A stretch of 64,000 nt of DNA. Origin: CAWAMR01 sp963783095 (GTDB lineage Bacteria > Planctomycetota > Planctomycetia > Gemmatales > Gemmataceae). The first letter of the stretch is position 1. Each line of letters begins with the position of its first letter. Below, piece after piece: positions 1-9,311 of this stretch. The stretch is taken from NCBI GenBank assembly GCA_963783095.1, contig CAWAMR010000004.1, forward strand, positions 248,001-312,000. Direction: 5' to 3'. A program made the position numbers and the translations under genes. Under the pieces are notes generated by a model, which saw nothing but the letters and a program-made list of their open reading frames with translations, did not search any database and was not told where the DNA came from.

Positions 1-357
1 GCCGAAGAGAAACGGCATGAGGCGCATCGACCATTCTGAAGTGCCGAGAAGTCGTTTGATCGCGAGTTCGGTCCAGAGAAACAAAACCGGAATCACCTGC
101 CCGCATTCGAGTTGCTTGGTGAGGGCGAGATAATCCCGTTCTAAAAAATTCACGGTGACAAACGCCTCGTCGCCCCAGATCGGAAATCGTAGGGCATAGC
201 GCTCAACGCGGACAATCAAGCCGATTGCGAGTAGCAGTAACGCCATGTACCGAAGCGAACGAGTATAATCGCGATAAGAAAGAATCGGTCCGGCATCAAC
301 CATTGGATTCGTTATTTCCTGGGGACGTGCGACCAGAGATTGTTCTGTCACTGGCAT
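1..357 (-). CDS. GT39/ArnT-like membrane glycosyltransferase, N-terminal part
   Basis: The first 119 codons are in the window; the gene continues past the left edge. The ATG at 357 has an AGGAG-type ribosome site a few bases upstream. The product begins with a short cytoplasmic tail, then a hydrophobic helix around residues 37-50 (MALLLLAIGLIV), then the loop motif WGDEAFV at about residue 62. A Trp-Gly-Asp-Glu(Ala) motif right after the first helix is typical of GT-C fold glycosyltransferases of the dolichyl-phosphate-mannose/ArnT (PMT_2) type, where the acidic residue is catalytic in the periplasmic loop. Inferred role: transfer of a sugar from a polyprenyl-phosphate donor to an envelope component. 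The substrate cannot be told from this fragment. The next gene is divergent. Confidence 0.6.
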   Translation of the reverse strand, partial: MPVTEQSLVARPQEITNPMVDAGPILSYRDYTRSLRYMALLLLAIGLIVRVERYALRFPIWGDEAFVTVNFLERDYLALTKQLECGQVIPVLFLWTELAIKRLLGTSEWSMRLMPFLFG

Positions 358-517
358 GGCATGCTCCTGTTTGACGGGGCGCAGAGGCGTGGCAGCGTAT
401 GCACGCCGGCAACAACCGAGACTGAACCGGGCTTACGCCGCGCCGCCTGACCACCGCATTCCGAATTAATCATCGAATCTCAATCTCAGCTGGGTTTACT
501 GAATCAGGAGTTTCATC

Positions 518-658
518 ATGCGATTCGCCGTTCTCCTTTCTCTGCTGGTCCCCTTACTTGCGCAGAGCGCTGAAATCGGACCGTGGAATCTCGATAATCT
601 GCGCAAACCTCCCAAAGTTGAATGGCTCGATAAGGAAGCCCCATCGTATGGTTCTTGA
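518..658 (+). pseudogene. Secreted hydrolase N-terminal remnant (acetylxylan-esterase-like)
   Basis: The ATG at 518 has a clear AGGAG ribosome site 6-7 bases upstream and opens a 46-codon frame with a signal peptide (hydrophobic residues 3-14, cleavage near AQS-AE) followed by a Trp-Asn-Leu-Asp-Asn-Leu stretch and a Lys-Pro-Pro-Lys segment. This start resembles planctomycete secreted alpha/beta-hydrolases of the acetylxylan esterase group. The frame stops at 656-658. The 250 bp after it do not continue an esterase in any frame I can recognise, so this looks like a real gene start joined to unrelated or decayed DNA. Family assignment is tentative. Confidence 0.35.
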
Positions 659-1159
659 CGGCTACCGATCAAAGAAAAGCCACGGTGAGTACGGAACATA
701 TGGGGTATGCCAGCCGTGAGCATGATGGAGGTGCGCAAGACGCGAAACGCGATCTGAACGCCACGAACAACGACATCATTTACTTCTCAAAGCCGATGGT
801 CTCTCGCCACGGCTATTTGCTCAATAAGCCCAAGACATACCATCTCTATGTCGGCTTGTCACCCCGTGGCCATAGGGGCCGGGACGCTCGCTGAAGGCGT
901 TGAGTACTCCCAGCGGCTGACTGATCTTTCGCCTGTACGGGCCAGAAAAGGCGTTGTTCGATAAGACCTGACGTTTCCGACAAAAGTCCGTTTTCTCAAG
1001 TCAACGCCTGAAAAACTGCGGCGTAATTGAGGTCGGAGAGCCCAAAATCGACTTTTGTCGCAGACGTCAGACCTGGACGTTGCCGGATGTCGAAAAGGTG
1101 CCTTGATAAAGGGCGCTTAGGTTAAGCGGCCGAACAACTGGCACTGGCACTGGAGCTGC
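659..1159. other. Region without a recognisable gene
   Basis: A 79-codon open frame (655-894, plus strand) contains readable peptides such as NATNNDIIYFSKPMVSRHGY but no ribosome site and no family I recognise; it may be a fragment of a secreted protein. From 900 to 1159 nothing protein-like or RNA-like is evident. In particular no reverse-transcriptase motif and no template-repeat copy of the variable region at 1679-1800 is visible here, where a complete DGR would normally carry them. Confidence 0.3.
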
Positions 1160-1180
1160 CTTCGGTCGATCAGACCGAAG
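1160..1180. repeat. Palindrome just downstream of the Avd-like gene
   Basis: Arms CTTCGGTC (1160-1167) and GACCGAAG (1173-1180) pair perfectly around a GATCA loop. The 17-bp core TCGGTCGATCAGACCGA (1162-1178) recurs exactly at 6432-6448, upstream of the kinase gene, so the two copies bracket the kinase/Avd locus. It could act as a terminator-like hairpin for the minus-strand transcript; there is no following T-run. Confidence 0.6.
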
Positions 1181-1215
1181 CATTGAACATGCCCTTGCTA
1201 GCTTGCCGTGTCGTT

Positions 1216-1586
1216 TCATGCCTTGCTGCTCTTGATCCAGCCGCCGACCGCTTACCGATCTCGTCAATCGCCTTCGCCGCAAAGCCGTAGCTCTCGACCT
1301 TGAGGCACTGCAAGTCCTTGGCGAGCCGCATCTGGAACCGCAGGATTTCCAGCACGAGATTGGCTTGCTCCAGCAACTCCTGGCGGTTGCGTGGTGAACT
1401 TGGCCCGGATCAGGATTTCCAGCAGGTCATAGAGGTTCCGTTCGATCCGTTCGCCCAGCACAAAGCGGTGATTGCGGGGGAATTTGCCCGTGTGTTGCAG
1501 GTCCACAGGATCAAGTCATAGGTTTTCGCGATAACGATCAGTTCCTCGAACTTTTCCCGGCCATTCCAAGTCTCTATAATAAACAT
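1216..1586 (-). CDS. avd: Avd-like four-helix-bundle protein (DGR accessory), two frameshifts
   Basis: With two single-base corrections (a missing base near 1495 and an extra base near 1393) this gives one protein of about 125 residues, nearly all helical: an FEELIVIAKTYDLILWTC helix, an RNHRFVLGERIERNLYDLL helix, a helix around NLVLEILRFQMRLAKDL, and a C-terminal KVESYGFAAKAIDEIGKR helix. This matches the bacterial accessory variability determinant (bAvd / S23-like four-helix bundle) family in length and helix pattern. Avd proteins form a basic pentameric barrel that binds the DGR reverse transcriptase and template RNA. The gene lies directly after the variable-region-like C-terminus of the kinase/FGE protein, the normal DGR order. 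A TTG at 1595 is an alternative start. The plain four-helix-bundle (IVS-type) family is the other possible assignment, but the genetic context favours Avd. Confidence 0.72.
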
Positions 1587-1612
1587 TTGAATCAATTCGC
1601 ATTTTCAGTTCG

Positions 1613-1625
1613 ACCCCTTCGGGGT
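1613..1625. repeat. Hairpin downstream of the variable region
   Basis: ACCCC-TTC-GGGGT forms a 5-bp stem with a 3-nt loop, 44 bp past the stop codon of the FGE domain and 27 bp before the Avd start codon. Short hairpin/cruciform structures just downstream of the variable region are required for target recognition in studied DGRs; a weak attenuator is the simpler alternative. Confidence 0.4.
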
Positions 1626-1668
1626 AGGGAAAGACCAATACAAAGCAAAGAGTAAAGCAGTAAAGAAA

Positions 1669-4600
1669 TCAAGGCGTAAAAGTCCTCGCCGGACGGAAAC
1701 CGATAGTTGATGTAGCGGTTCGTCGGCACATTGTTGTTACGGTAGGCAGAGCGCACGTATCGACGCAGGATTGACGAACGAGCCGCCACGCAACACACGG
1801 CTATTTGTACTTACTGATCATCAATATCATCTTCCTTGTCTTCGCTCGCTTCCTCTCCTTGAGGATACGCCTTGTAACTCTCCTGACACCACGTAAACAC
1901 ATTCCCCTGCACGTCGAATAACCCCAGATCGTTCGGCTTCAGGCTCCCCACCGGCCACGTCCGTTCTTGCGAGTTCTTCTTGTACCACGCATACTTCGGC
2001 AGCAACTCTTCCGTCTCCCCGTAATACCGGCTCGTCAACGCACCCGCACGGGTCGCATACTCCATCTCCGCTTCCGTCGGCAACCGATAACCCGTCAGAC
2101 TCAGGTAGTTCTCCTTCAACTTCGTCACCTGTGCCCTTGATCTCGTAACACCACTGGTCTTCGGCGAATCCCCTCTTCCTTGCTCAACCAGTTGCAGTAC
2201 GCCGCCGCCTCATACCAGATCACGCCCACCAATCGGGCAGGTCGGTTCGGGATAACGCTCTCATCTCGCTGTGCCGAATCGTCGGCTGAAACCGCCGGAA
2301 TTGCTCCATCGTCACCGACTTGGCGGCAAGGGCAAACGTCCGACCAATCCGCTTCTTGTGTTGCGACTCTCATCGTCATACCTGTCCTGCTTCCGTGGGC
2401 GGCGATCCCATCACGAACTCCACCGGGCCAGGAATCACCACCATCGTCTGGCCCTGACCGTTGACGTACCACTGCGGCGGCGTCTTCTCCTTGTCCTTCG
2501 CCAACAACTTGCCTGATGCCCTCCAGCCGCTTCTCTCGCTGCTCCTCGTCCTTCGCCCACTCCTCGTTCACCTGTTTCAGCCACGCCTCCTGCTTCCACG
2601 TCCGCAACAGCCATTCCGCCGCCGCATGAAGGCCCGGATCGGCTCGCCGTCCGATACATCTCCTGCAACTTCGGCAGCAACGCCTTACGATCGTCCAGCG
2701 AAAAATCCTTCTCGCCAAACTCCCCCAAACTCAAGAGCAACGCCCGCCGAATCGTGATGTCCGTCTCTTCGTCCAGACGCTTGACGATGGCCCTGGCGTC
2801 GGCACCCAGCGGACTCAGGCGATGAATCAGATAGCTCCGCACCCGCGGATCGGGGCTGATGCTTGAAGCAGCGGCCAGACCTTCTCTGGCTGGTTCATCC
2901 TCAACAGGGCCACCGCCGCATTCGCCTGCCGCTTCGCCAGCTTCTCCCGGCTCGTCGTCCGAGGAAGGCAGTTCGGGTGGCAACTTCTTGTCGATCTCAC
3001 CGATCAGCACGGACAATCCTTGCTCGCCACGATCCTTGAACTTCGGATAGATCACGGCGAACTGCTTCTCGTCGGCGTCCATCAGCAGATCGGCCAGAAC
3101 CTGCGGCTGGTCGGCGGCATAGTCGGCAAGGATGTTCGTCGCCAGAGTCCGTTCCGATTCCCGACCGATTGGCGATTCCGAAAGATGCCTGCCAGCGGAC
3201 TGCAGCAGCTTTCCCTTGCACCGGGCGAAACGCCTCGATCCACGAGGCCCAGAAACACCGGATTCTCCGCCACCAGATCGTTGCCACGACCGGGCCACTG
3301 CACTTTCGCCCACTTCTCGCTCTCCGGGTCGTACTTCGCCAACGCCGCCGCCGCCCGCAGCCGTTGCGATTCCTTGCCCTTTTCCGGCGTTTCCACCACC
3401 GCCCACAGCTTGTCCAGCAATTCGTCCTTGTGCGGGGCCAGGGCGTCACGAATCACCGGCACTTCGTGCGGCTCGGCATCGAGCAAGCCGACCGTAGAGG
3501 TAATCGACCTGCGTGGCGTCCACCGGCAACAGGGCAAGGCTGGCGTGGAGTTTCTGCCGGGAGTTCGTCTGCCGCCTTGTCGTACTCTTCATGCAGCAGC
3601 GGATCGGTCCACTGGCGATACTCGGCCATCTCGCCGATGATGCTGGCACTTGAGCCGTGTCCGCATTCGAGAACCGCTTGCACCAGCCCAGCGGCATGGG
3701 TTGCCTTCCGCTTCTCCTCAGCCTGCTCACGGATCGCCCATTGCCCTCGACCTGATCACGAATCGCCAACCGTGAAGCGACGCAGCCAGCAACGGCAACC
3801 ACCATCCCCGCACCGCATGATACCGGCTCGCCTTCGCTCATCATCTTCCGCTGCGGCGGCGTCCAGTTCTTCTTCTGCGTCAGCCAGCGGATCTTGAACC
3901 ATTGCAACAGCGACGGCAGTTGCCGGTTCTCCGGGCGAGCGTTCCAGACCGCCGCACGATCCGCCAGCAGCAGTTCGGCCCGGCCTCGCCGAGTCTCCTT
4001 CTGCTTGCGGGTCAGCCAGTCTCGCAGCGAAGGAACCAGATAGTCGTGGGTGAGTTGGTAGTATTTCTGCCCTGGCTTGACCTGGAGAACGGAATCGGTG
4101 CCTTCGTCCTTCCCTTCCGGGTCGGTCGGCGTGATGAGGCGGATTTCGCTGTCGAGAATGCGGATCAGGTCATCGAAGTCCTTGGGACGGCTCCCATAGC
4201 CCGACGCTTCCAGCAACTCGGCATACGACCGCATGTGGCCCTTGATGTCGGTGCCGGATTCGGGCAACAGGGCTTTCAGGACGGCCCTGGCCGCTTTCTG
4301 GTGGTAGCGGTGTTCGGGAGGAGCCGTGGCCGCACTGAAGGTTTCTTCGAGGAAGGTGACGCCGACGCCCTCCGTGCCGCCCACTGCTTTCAGCGTGGCG
4401 GCGTCCACGCTTTGCCCTTCATCATCTCGGCAAACAGGGCCAGCCGGACGCAGATGACCTTGCCTTCCTGGGCCAAGCCGGACACGGCCTGTTCGAGAAA
4501 CTGCTTCTGGTCCTTGCTGGTTTCGCTGGGATTGTCAGGCAGTACGCCGAAGGCCCGACCGAACGCCGCCAGCACTTTCTTGGCATGGCGAATCGAAGAG

Positions 4601-6243
4601 ATCGACCGCCGCCGAGTTCTGGCCTTCGACAGTCGAACTTCCAAGTCCCGCATGAACCGGGTCGCCGCCATCCAGAAATCATCCCGCACCATGACGATGC
4701 ACTGCACCCGGCCGCCGTCGCACTGCCGCAGGGCTTGCACCAGTTCGGTGTTTTCTTCTTCCTTCTTGGCATGGAGCCATTGCTCGAACTGGTCGAGGAC
4801 GATCAGCACCTTCTTGCCCACAGGAATGCCCTGCCCCGGCGCAGTGCGGCCAGCGTCTCCTTCAGACCCAGGTTGTCAGGCAAGCCCAGGACATCGTTTC
4901 CGCAGACCGTTCAGCAGGCGGACTTCTGTTTCCTCAGCAGTCGCTTCGACGTAAACGGCGATCACGTCCTCGGACAGGCGAGGCAGCAACCCCGCCTTCA
5001 CCAGCGACGATTTGCCGCACCCGGATGGCCCGTAGATCAGGCCCACCGAGAAGGTGTTGTCGGCGTCCGTCTCTTCGATCCGGGTCTTCCAGAACCGAAT
5101 GCTGTCGGGCAGCCCGTCCCGATCCCGTGGCCCCGGCAGCAGTTCGAGGAAGAAGTCGGCGTCGTGGGCATCGAACGACCGCAAGCCTTTCGGCACGATC
5201 TTGATCCGCTGGTGGTCCGAGGTCGGCGTCGGCGTGGCCGAGGCCGCACCGGATCGCCCGAATGCCAGCGATGTGGATGGCGGTTGCACGACCGCCATGC
5301 CCGAACGAAAATCGCACCCTCTGGCATCAGGGTTAGACTGTTGGTTGTCGGTCTGCTCGGCCAAAAAGTGCCGCAGATCGTCGGCCATATCCTTGGCCGT
5401 CATGTACCGCTCGGTGGCCCGCTTCGCCAGCGCCTTGAAGCAGATCCGTTCCAGTTCCTTCGGAATGCCTTCATCCATCTGCCGCAGCGGACGAGGTTCG
5501 TGAGTCGCCACCTGCTCCATCAGTTCGGCCTGCGAGTCGCCCCGGAACGGCTGGCGTCCGGCCAAGAGTTCGTAGAAGACGACGCCCAGGCTGAAGATGT
5601 CGCTGCGGCCATCGACCCGATGTCCTTCGCCACGGGCTTGCTCAGGACTCATGTAGGCGGGAGTCCCGGCGTAGCGTGGCCCCTTGCCGACGTCCTGTTC
5701 TCGCAGGGCCAGCCCGAAATCGGCGACGAACGGTTTGCCGCTCTTGTCGAGGAGGATGTTGCCGGGCTTGACGTCCCGATGGACCAGCCCTTGCTTGTGG
5801 GCGTAATGAAGCGCCTCGGCCACCGTCGCCACCAGTTGGACCGCTTCGTTCAATGAAAGACGGGACTGCTTGAGCCTTGTGGCGAGGTCCGTGCCATCGA
5901 TGTATTTCGAGACGATGAAGCAAGGGCAATCCTCGGTGCTGCCGACATCATAAACGGGCACGATGTTCGGGTGATCGAGGTTGGCTGCGGTGCGGGCTTC
6001 AGTCAGGTAGCCTTCGGCGGCTTCGGGGCGATCCACCAGTTTGCGATGCGGCACCTTGATGGCGACGAGCCGCTGCAACTGCCCGTCGTGGGCGAGGTAA
6101 ACGATTCCGAAGCCGCCTTTGCCCAAAACCCTCTCGACGCGGTAGCGACCGATTTGCGTTGGTAGGGCGGCGGCGGCGGAATCCACAGCGGACGATTCTC
6201 TGCGGTTCGGCTGGAAAGCACCGGTTTCTTCAGAGTCGTTCAT
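1669..6243 (-). CDS. Ser/Thr kinase - STAND-like ATPase - HEAT - FGE/C-type-lectin protein; probable DGR target
   Basis: One gene of about 1,500 codons once several single-base shifts are bridged (near 4895, 4840, 4412, between 3450 and 3760, 2430-2720, 2128, 1805 and 1700). Order of domains: (1) Hanks-type kinase, residues about 33-295, with GKGGFG 41-46, Lys63, HRDVKPGN 155-162 and DFG 175-177, all catalytic residues intact; (2) P-loop ATPase with GPSGCGKSS at about 405 and a Walker-B-like VLIVLDQFEQW, then a QLTHDYLVPSLRDWL segment typical of STAND-type NTPases; (3) HEAT-like helical repeats; (4) an FGE-sulfatase (SUMF1/C-type-lectin) domain with TGYRLPTEAEMEYATRAG, ending in RVLRGGSFVNP and an Asn-rich tail. 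The tail lacks the two cysteines of true formylglycine-generating enzymes, so a binding rather than catalytic role is likely. Kinase plus ATPase plus hypervariable lectin fold resembles DGR-diversified biological-conflict receptors. Start at ATG 6243; the ribosome site is weak. Confidence 0.8.
1679..1800 (-). other. Variable-region-like 3' end of the FGE domain
   Basis: Read on the minus strand this segment encodes RVLRGGSFVNP, then (after one frame correction) VRSAYRNNNVPTNRYINY and GFRPARTF before the stop at 1669-1671. DGR variable regions in FGE-type targets sit in exactly this place and carry clusters of Asn/Tyr/Ile codons where template adenines are mutagenised; here AAC, AAT, TAC and ATC codons cluster at positions that line the ligand-binding face of the C-type-lectin fold. 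No second, adenine-rich copy (template repeat) is present in the window. Confidence 0.6.
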
Positions 6244-6388
6244 GGCTCAAGTCGCCCAGAACTCAAGGTTCCTGTTTCTGCCGAAATTGTACCGAGAGTG
6301 CTTGGCGAAAGCCATTCTGATAGATTCATGTACGAGTGATCGATCACAACTCGGAAAATTGAGGCTGCGGATTGTGACCTTGCGCACG

Positions 6389-6455
6389 TCGGTCCGCCCG
6401 ACCGAAGCATCGAGTACGCGATTTGCGCGCGTCGGTCGATCAGACCGACGCGCAA
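6389..6455. repeat. Two related palindromes upstream of the kinase gene
   Basis: The first (6389-6405) is TCGGTC-CGCCC-GACCGA. The second (about 6423-6455) is a longer hairpin whose core 6432-6448 is identical to the core at 1162-1178 and whose outer stem extends with TTGCGCG/CGCGCAA-like arms. A further relative, GCGGTC-CGCCC-GACCGC, lies at 8321-8337. They fall between the divergently placed kinase start (6243) and the amidohydrolase stop (6492). Confidence 0.55.
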
Positions 6456-6491
6456 GGCTTTGTGGCCGTGTTGCAGAAGGCAATCCTGGAG

Positions 6492-8117
6492 CTAGTCGCC
6501 TCTCGGCATGCTCTTGTGCCGGATCGCTTTCCCCGCCAGAGCGTCCGTGTATGTTCCCGCGCTGATCGTCAGCACCCCGTTGACGAACAGGTAGCGAACC
6601 CCCTCGGCGTACCGGTGGGGCTTCTCGTAGCTCGCTTTCTCGCGGAACGTTTTCGGATCAAAGACCACGACGTCGGCGAAGTAGCCGGCCTTCAAGTAGC
6701 CGCGCTCTGGAAGCCGCAGAATGTCTGCCGGCAGGCCGGTACAGCTCCGCAGCGCTTGCTCCAGCGGGACTATCTTTTTCGCCAGCGCATATTCACCGAT
6801 CTTGCGCGGGAAGGTGCCGTAGGAGCGTGGATGGGGGACGGTGTCCTCGGTGATGAGCTGGGCGCTGCCATCGCTGGCCGTTGCCACGTAGGGCTGTTTC
6901 ATGATGAACTCGACGTCTTTCTCGCTCATGGTGTAGCCAACCACAGAGGCATCGCCGTTGCGCACGATCTCCAGCGCAATCTCTTCCGCGGGACGTTTTT
7001 CCTTGTTGGCGATCTGTCCGAGGGTCTTGCCTTGCCACTCCGGCCGTCTGGCGTAGCGTGCGATGTGCAGGCTGGTTTCCGCGTCCCATTCGACGATCAG
7101 CGTTTTCACCGCCTTGAGGAGCTCGGGCTTGTTCTCGGCGAGGCGGTCGGCGATCTCCTTCGGCGTGCCGCGGAGATAGCGGGGAGGCACCACGGTGGCG
7201 CTCATGCTGGTACTCCAGGCGGTGTAGGGGTACTGGTCGGCGGTGACTTTCCGTCCTGCCTCGCGCGCCCGCTCAATGCGTGCGAGAGCCGCCTCCACCG
7301 TCACGCTCCGCACCTTCAGGGAGCCCCGCTTGAGGTGGGAGATGTGGACGGGCAGCCCAGCTCGCTCGCCAATCTCCAGAGCCTCCACAATGGATTCCAG
7401 CAGCCCCTCTTCTTCGTTGCGCATGTGCGTGACATAGAGCCCGTCGTAGATTGCCGCCACCTTCGCCAGCTCGATGATCTCTTGCCGGTCAGCATAGGAG
7501 CCGGGCACATACCATAGGCCGGTGGACAGGCCCCAGGCACCGTCCTGCATTCCCTGTGCCGTGATTCTTTTCATCTCGGCCAGATCTTTTTTTGTGGGCT
7601 GGCTCGCGGCGTTGCCTTTCATAACCTGCTGTCGCAGGTCGTTGTGCGGGACGAGATGCAGGACATTGGTCCCGATCTTGCCATCCTCAAGCTTCTTCAG
7701 GACGGCACCGACATCGACGCGCCCAAAGCCGCAGTTGCCGGTCACGACGGTGGTGACGCCCTGGAAGAGGTAATTGAGATTGACGCGGCGGTCCAGCCTG
7801 GTGAGACCGGGCTCGAGATCGCAGTGCGTATGCAGGTCGATGAAGCCGGGGGCGACGATCAGCCGCTCCCCGTTGATCTCTTTCGGTTTGCCGGCCACGC
7901 GAAAGGTGCCGACGGCGCTGATCCGCTCGCCCCTGATGGCCAGATCGCCTTTGTAGGGAAGCTCTCCGCTGCCGTCGTGAATCGTGACGTTGCGGATGAG
8001 GAAGTCGGCTTCGACGAGCTTCTCCTCGGTTGCTTTCAGAGCCCTCTCGTCTTTGAGGAGGCAGCCAAGGGTTACCGACAGGGAGAGGAGGCCCAAAATG
8101 CTTATCCAGGTTTTCAT
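6492..8117 (-). CDS. D-aminoacylase / N-acyl-D-amino-acid deacylase family amidohydrolase (lipoprotein)
   Basis: A 541-residue metal-dependent amidohydrolase that would remove the acyl group from N-acyl-D-amino acids or related amides. The start ATG at 8117 gives a lipoprotein signal ending in SVTLGC. Visible motifs are the metal-binding HTHCDL, the TGNCGFGR loop, THMRNEEEG, HISHLK and a TASDGS motif near the C-terminal third, with a C-terminal PERGYLKAGYFADVVVFDP strand that completes the composite beta-sandwich. Length fits the family (about 480-570). It is intact, unlike its neighbours. It sits alone on the minus strand between the kinase locus and the DinB gene. Exact substrate (D-Glu, D-Asp or other) cannot be read from sequence. 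Confidence 0.85.
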   Translation of the reverse strand: MKTWISILGLLSLSVTLGCLLKDERALKATEEKLVEADFLIRNVTIHDGSGELPYKGDLAIRGERISAVGTFRVAGKPKEINGERLIVAPGFIDLHTHCDLEPGLTRLDRRVNLNYLFQGVTTVVTGNCGFGRVDVGAVLKKLEDGKIGTNVLHLVPHNDLRQQVMKGNAASQPTKKDLAEMKRITAQGMQDGAWGLSTGLWYVPGSYADRQEIIELAKVAAIYDGLYVTHMRNEEEGLLESIVEALEIGERAGLPVHISHLKRGSLKVRSVTVEAALARIERAREAGRKVTADQYPYTAWSTSMSATVVPPRYLRGTPKEIADRLAENKPELLKAVKTLIVEWDAETSLHIARYARRPEWQGKTLGQIANKEKRPAEEIALEIVRNGDASVVGYTMSEKDVEFIMKQPYVATASDGSAQLITEDTVPHPRSYGTFPRKIGEYALAKKIVPLEQALRSCTGLPADILRLPERGYLKAGYFADVVVFDPKTFREKASYEKPHRYAEGVRYLFVNGVLTISAGTYTDALAGKAIRHKSMPRGD

Positions 8118-8320
8118 GACGTGTTGTGCCTCATCGAGATGGCCCCGCTGCGCGGACGCGCTGATTGCCCACGGTCGAAGAGTGAGACGCACAAAGGCTG
8201 CCCACCGAGCCCGTAGACAAAACGGATACTTGTCAGAGAGACAGTTTGCCGCGCACGACCGTCATAGTCAATCGCTTCCTTAGACTTGCTGGCTTTTATC
8301 ATCTCAGCACCTTACGCGCT

Positions 8321-8337
8321 GCGGTCCGCCCGACCGC
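8321..8337. repeat. GGTC/GACC palindrome
   Basis: GCGGTC-CGCCC-GACCGC, a perfect 6-bp stem sharing loop and inner stem with the hairpin at 6389-6405. Lies between the amidohydrolase start and the DinB gene. Confidence 0.5.
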
Positions 8338-8340
8338 CGC

Positions 8341-8511
8341 CGTTTTCAACATGACTATCAGCAGATCACTTTCGCTTTCCCCACGCAGTTCGTCCAGCAA
8401 CTTGCCGCACTTGACGATAAAGACCTTCGAAAGCTACTCAAACCCTTGGCAGGTATCGCAAAGGCTGCCCTTGAATCCGGCCAAGTAATGCTGCTGCGGA
8501 ATTGCGTTTAA
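8341..8511 (+). pseudogene. C-terminal protein fragment without a start
   Basis: An open frame ending at 8509-8511 encodes about 55 plausible residues (FAFPTQFVQQLAALDDKDLR, then a Leu/Ala-rich helix ending VMLLRNCV) but has no start codon with a ribosome site and enters directly from the palindrome at 8321-8337. It looks like the tail of a helical protein whose front part is lost. I do not recognise the family. Confidence 0.3.
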
Positions 8512-8669
8512 GAACGCGAATGATCCGAACGGCTGCCTTGCCGGCTCTTCGCGCACCGGCCCCGAACCTTTTCGCTCCGGACACGCTCTACCTGATCGGC
8601 ACCTGCCGGATGACCGTTGCCACAAACACGACGGCACACCTTCCCACACTCTGCCCTCGGAGCTCGCAC

Positions 8670-9311
8670 ATGGACCGTTCGCTGATCGAAACGTACGTAG
8701 CCGGACCGGCCAAGCTTCGCGCCGCGGTCGCGGGACTGACGCGCGAAGACCTCACGGCCCGCCCCGGACCGGGCGCGTGGTCGATCCTTGAAGTAGTCGT
8801 TCACATCGCGGACAGCGACGCCATCAGCATCGATCGCATGAAGCGGATGCTCAGCGAAGACAACCCGCCGCTGCTGTACGCCGATGAAACGGTTTACGTC
8901 CAGCGCTTACACACTCATGACCAGGATATCGAAGATGCGCTCACGCTACTGGAAGTCGGTCGGCGGCAGTGGGCGCGGGTACTGCGCCTGCTCCCGGACG
9001 AGTCCTTCTCGCGCTCTGGCCAGCACAACCGCCGCGGCACAGTCACCGTGGCGGGGTACGTGGCGGGCTACATCGATCACATCGACGACCACCTGAAGTT
9101 CATCGAAGGCAAGCGCACAACCTCGGCAAGCCGCTACCCTGCCGTTGAGAAGCTAAGACAAGCAGCAGACCGCGCGACAGTCCATCAGCCGCCACGCGTA
9201 ATGTTTCAAGGTCAACAGATGCCACCATGCTCCGGACCCAGACGTAACATCCCAACAACATGGTCCCAAGCGGCACGATCCAGAGGCTCAGCGCCAACAG
9301 CAGGCCGATGA
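8670..9311 (+). CDS. DinB/YfiT-like metal-binding four-helix protein
   Basis: The ATG at 8670 follows GGAG by 7 bases. The first about 150 residues match the DinB/YfiT fold: a helix starting MDRSLIETYVAG, the signature RPGPGAWSILEVVVHIADSD with its first metal histidine (HIAD), and the distal histidine pair in YIDHIDDHLKFI. Members bind a divalent metal through three histidines; several are thiol-dependent transferases, but the role here is unknown. The family normally ends a few residues after the HLKFI motif. The 60 residues after position ~9120 are not DinB-like and overlap the opposite-strand gene, so a lost stop (a one-base shift would give a stop near 9157) is likely. Confidence 0.75.
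   Translation: MDRSLIETYVAGPAKLRAAVAGLTREDLTARPGPGAWSILEVVVHIADSDAISIDRMKRMLSEDNPPLLYADETVYVQRLHTHDQDIEDALTLLEVGRRQWARVLRLLPDESFSRSGQHNRRGTVTVAGYVAGYIDHIDDHLKFIEGKRTTSASRYPAVEKLRQAADRATVHQPPRVMFQGQQMPPCSGPRRNIPTTWSQAARSRGSAPTAGR

Noticed and set aside
3902..5856. Long plus-strand open frames opposite the kinase gene
   Set aside because: They are antisense shadows of a high-GC gene with clear kinase and ATPase motifs on the minus strand, and have no motif or ribosome site of their own.
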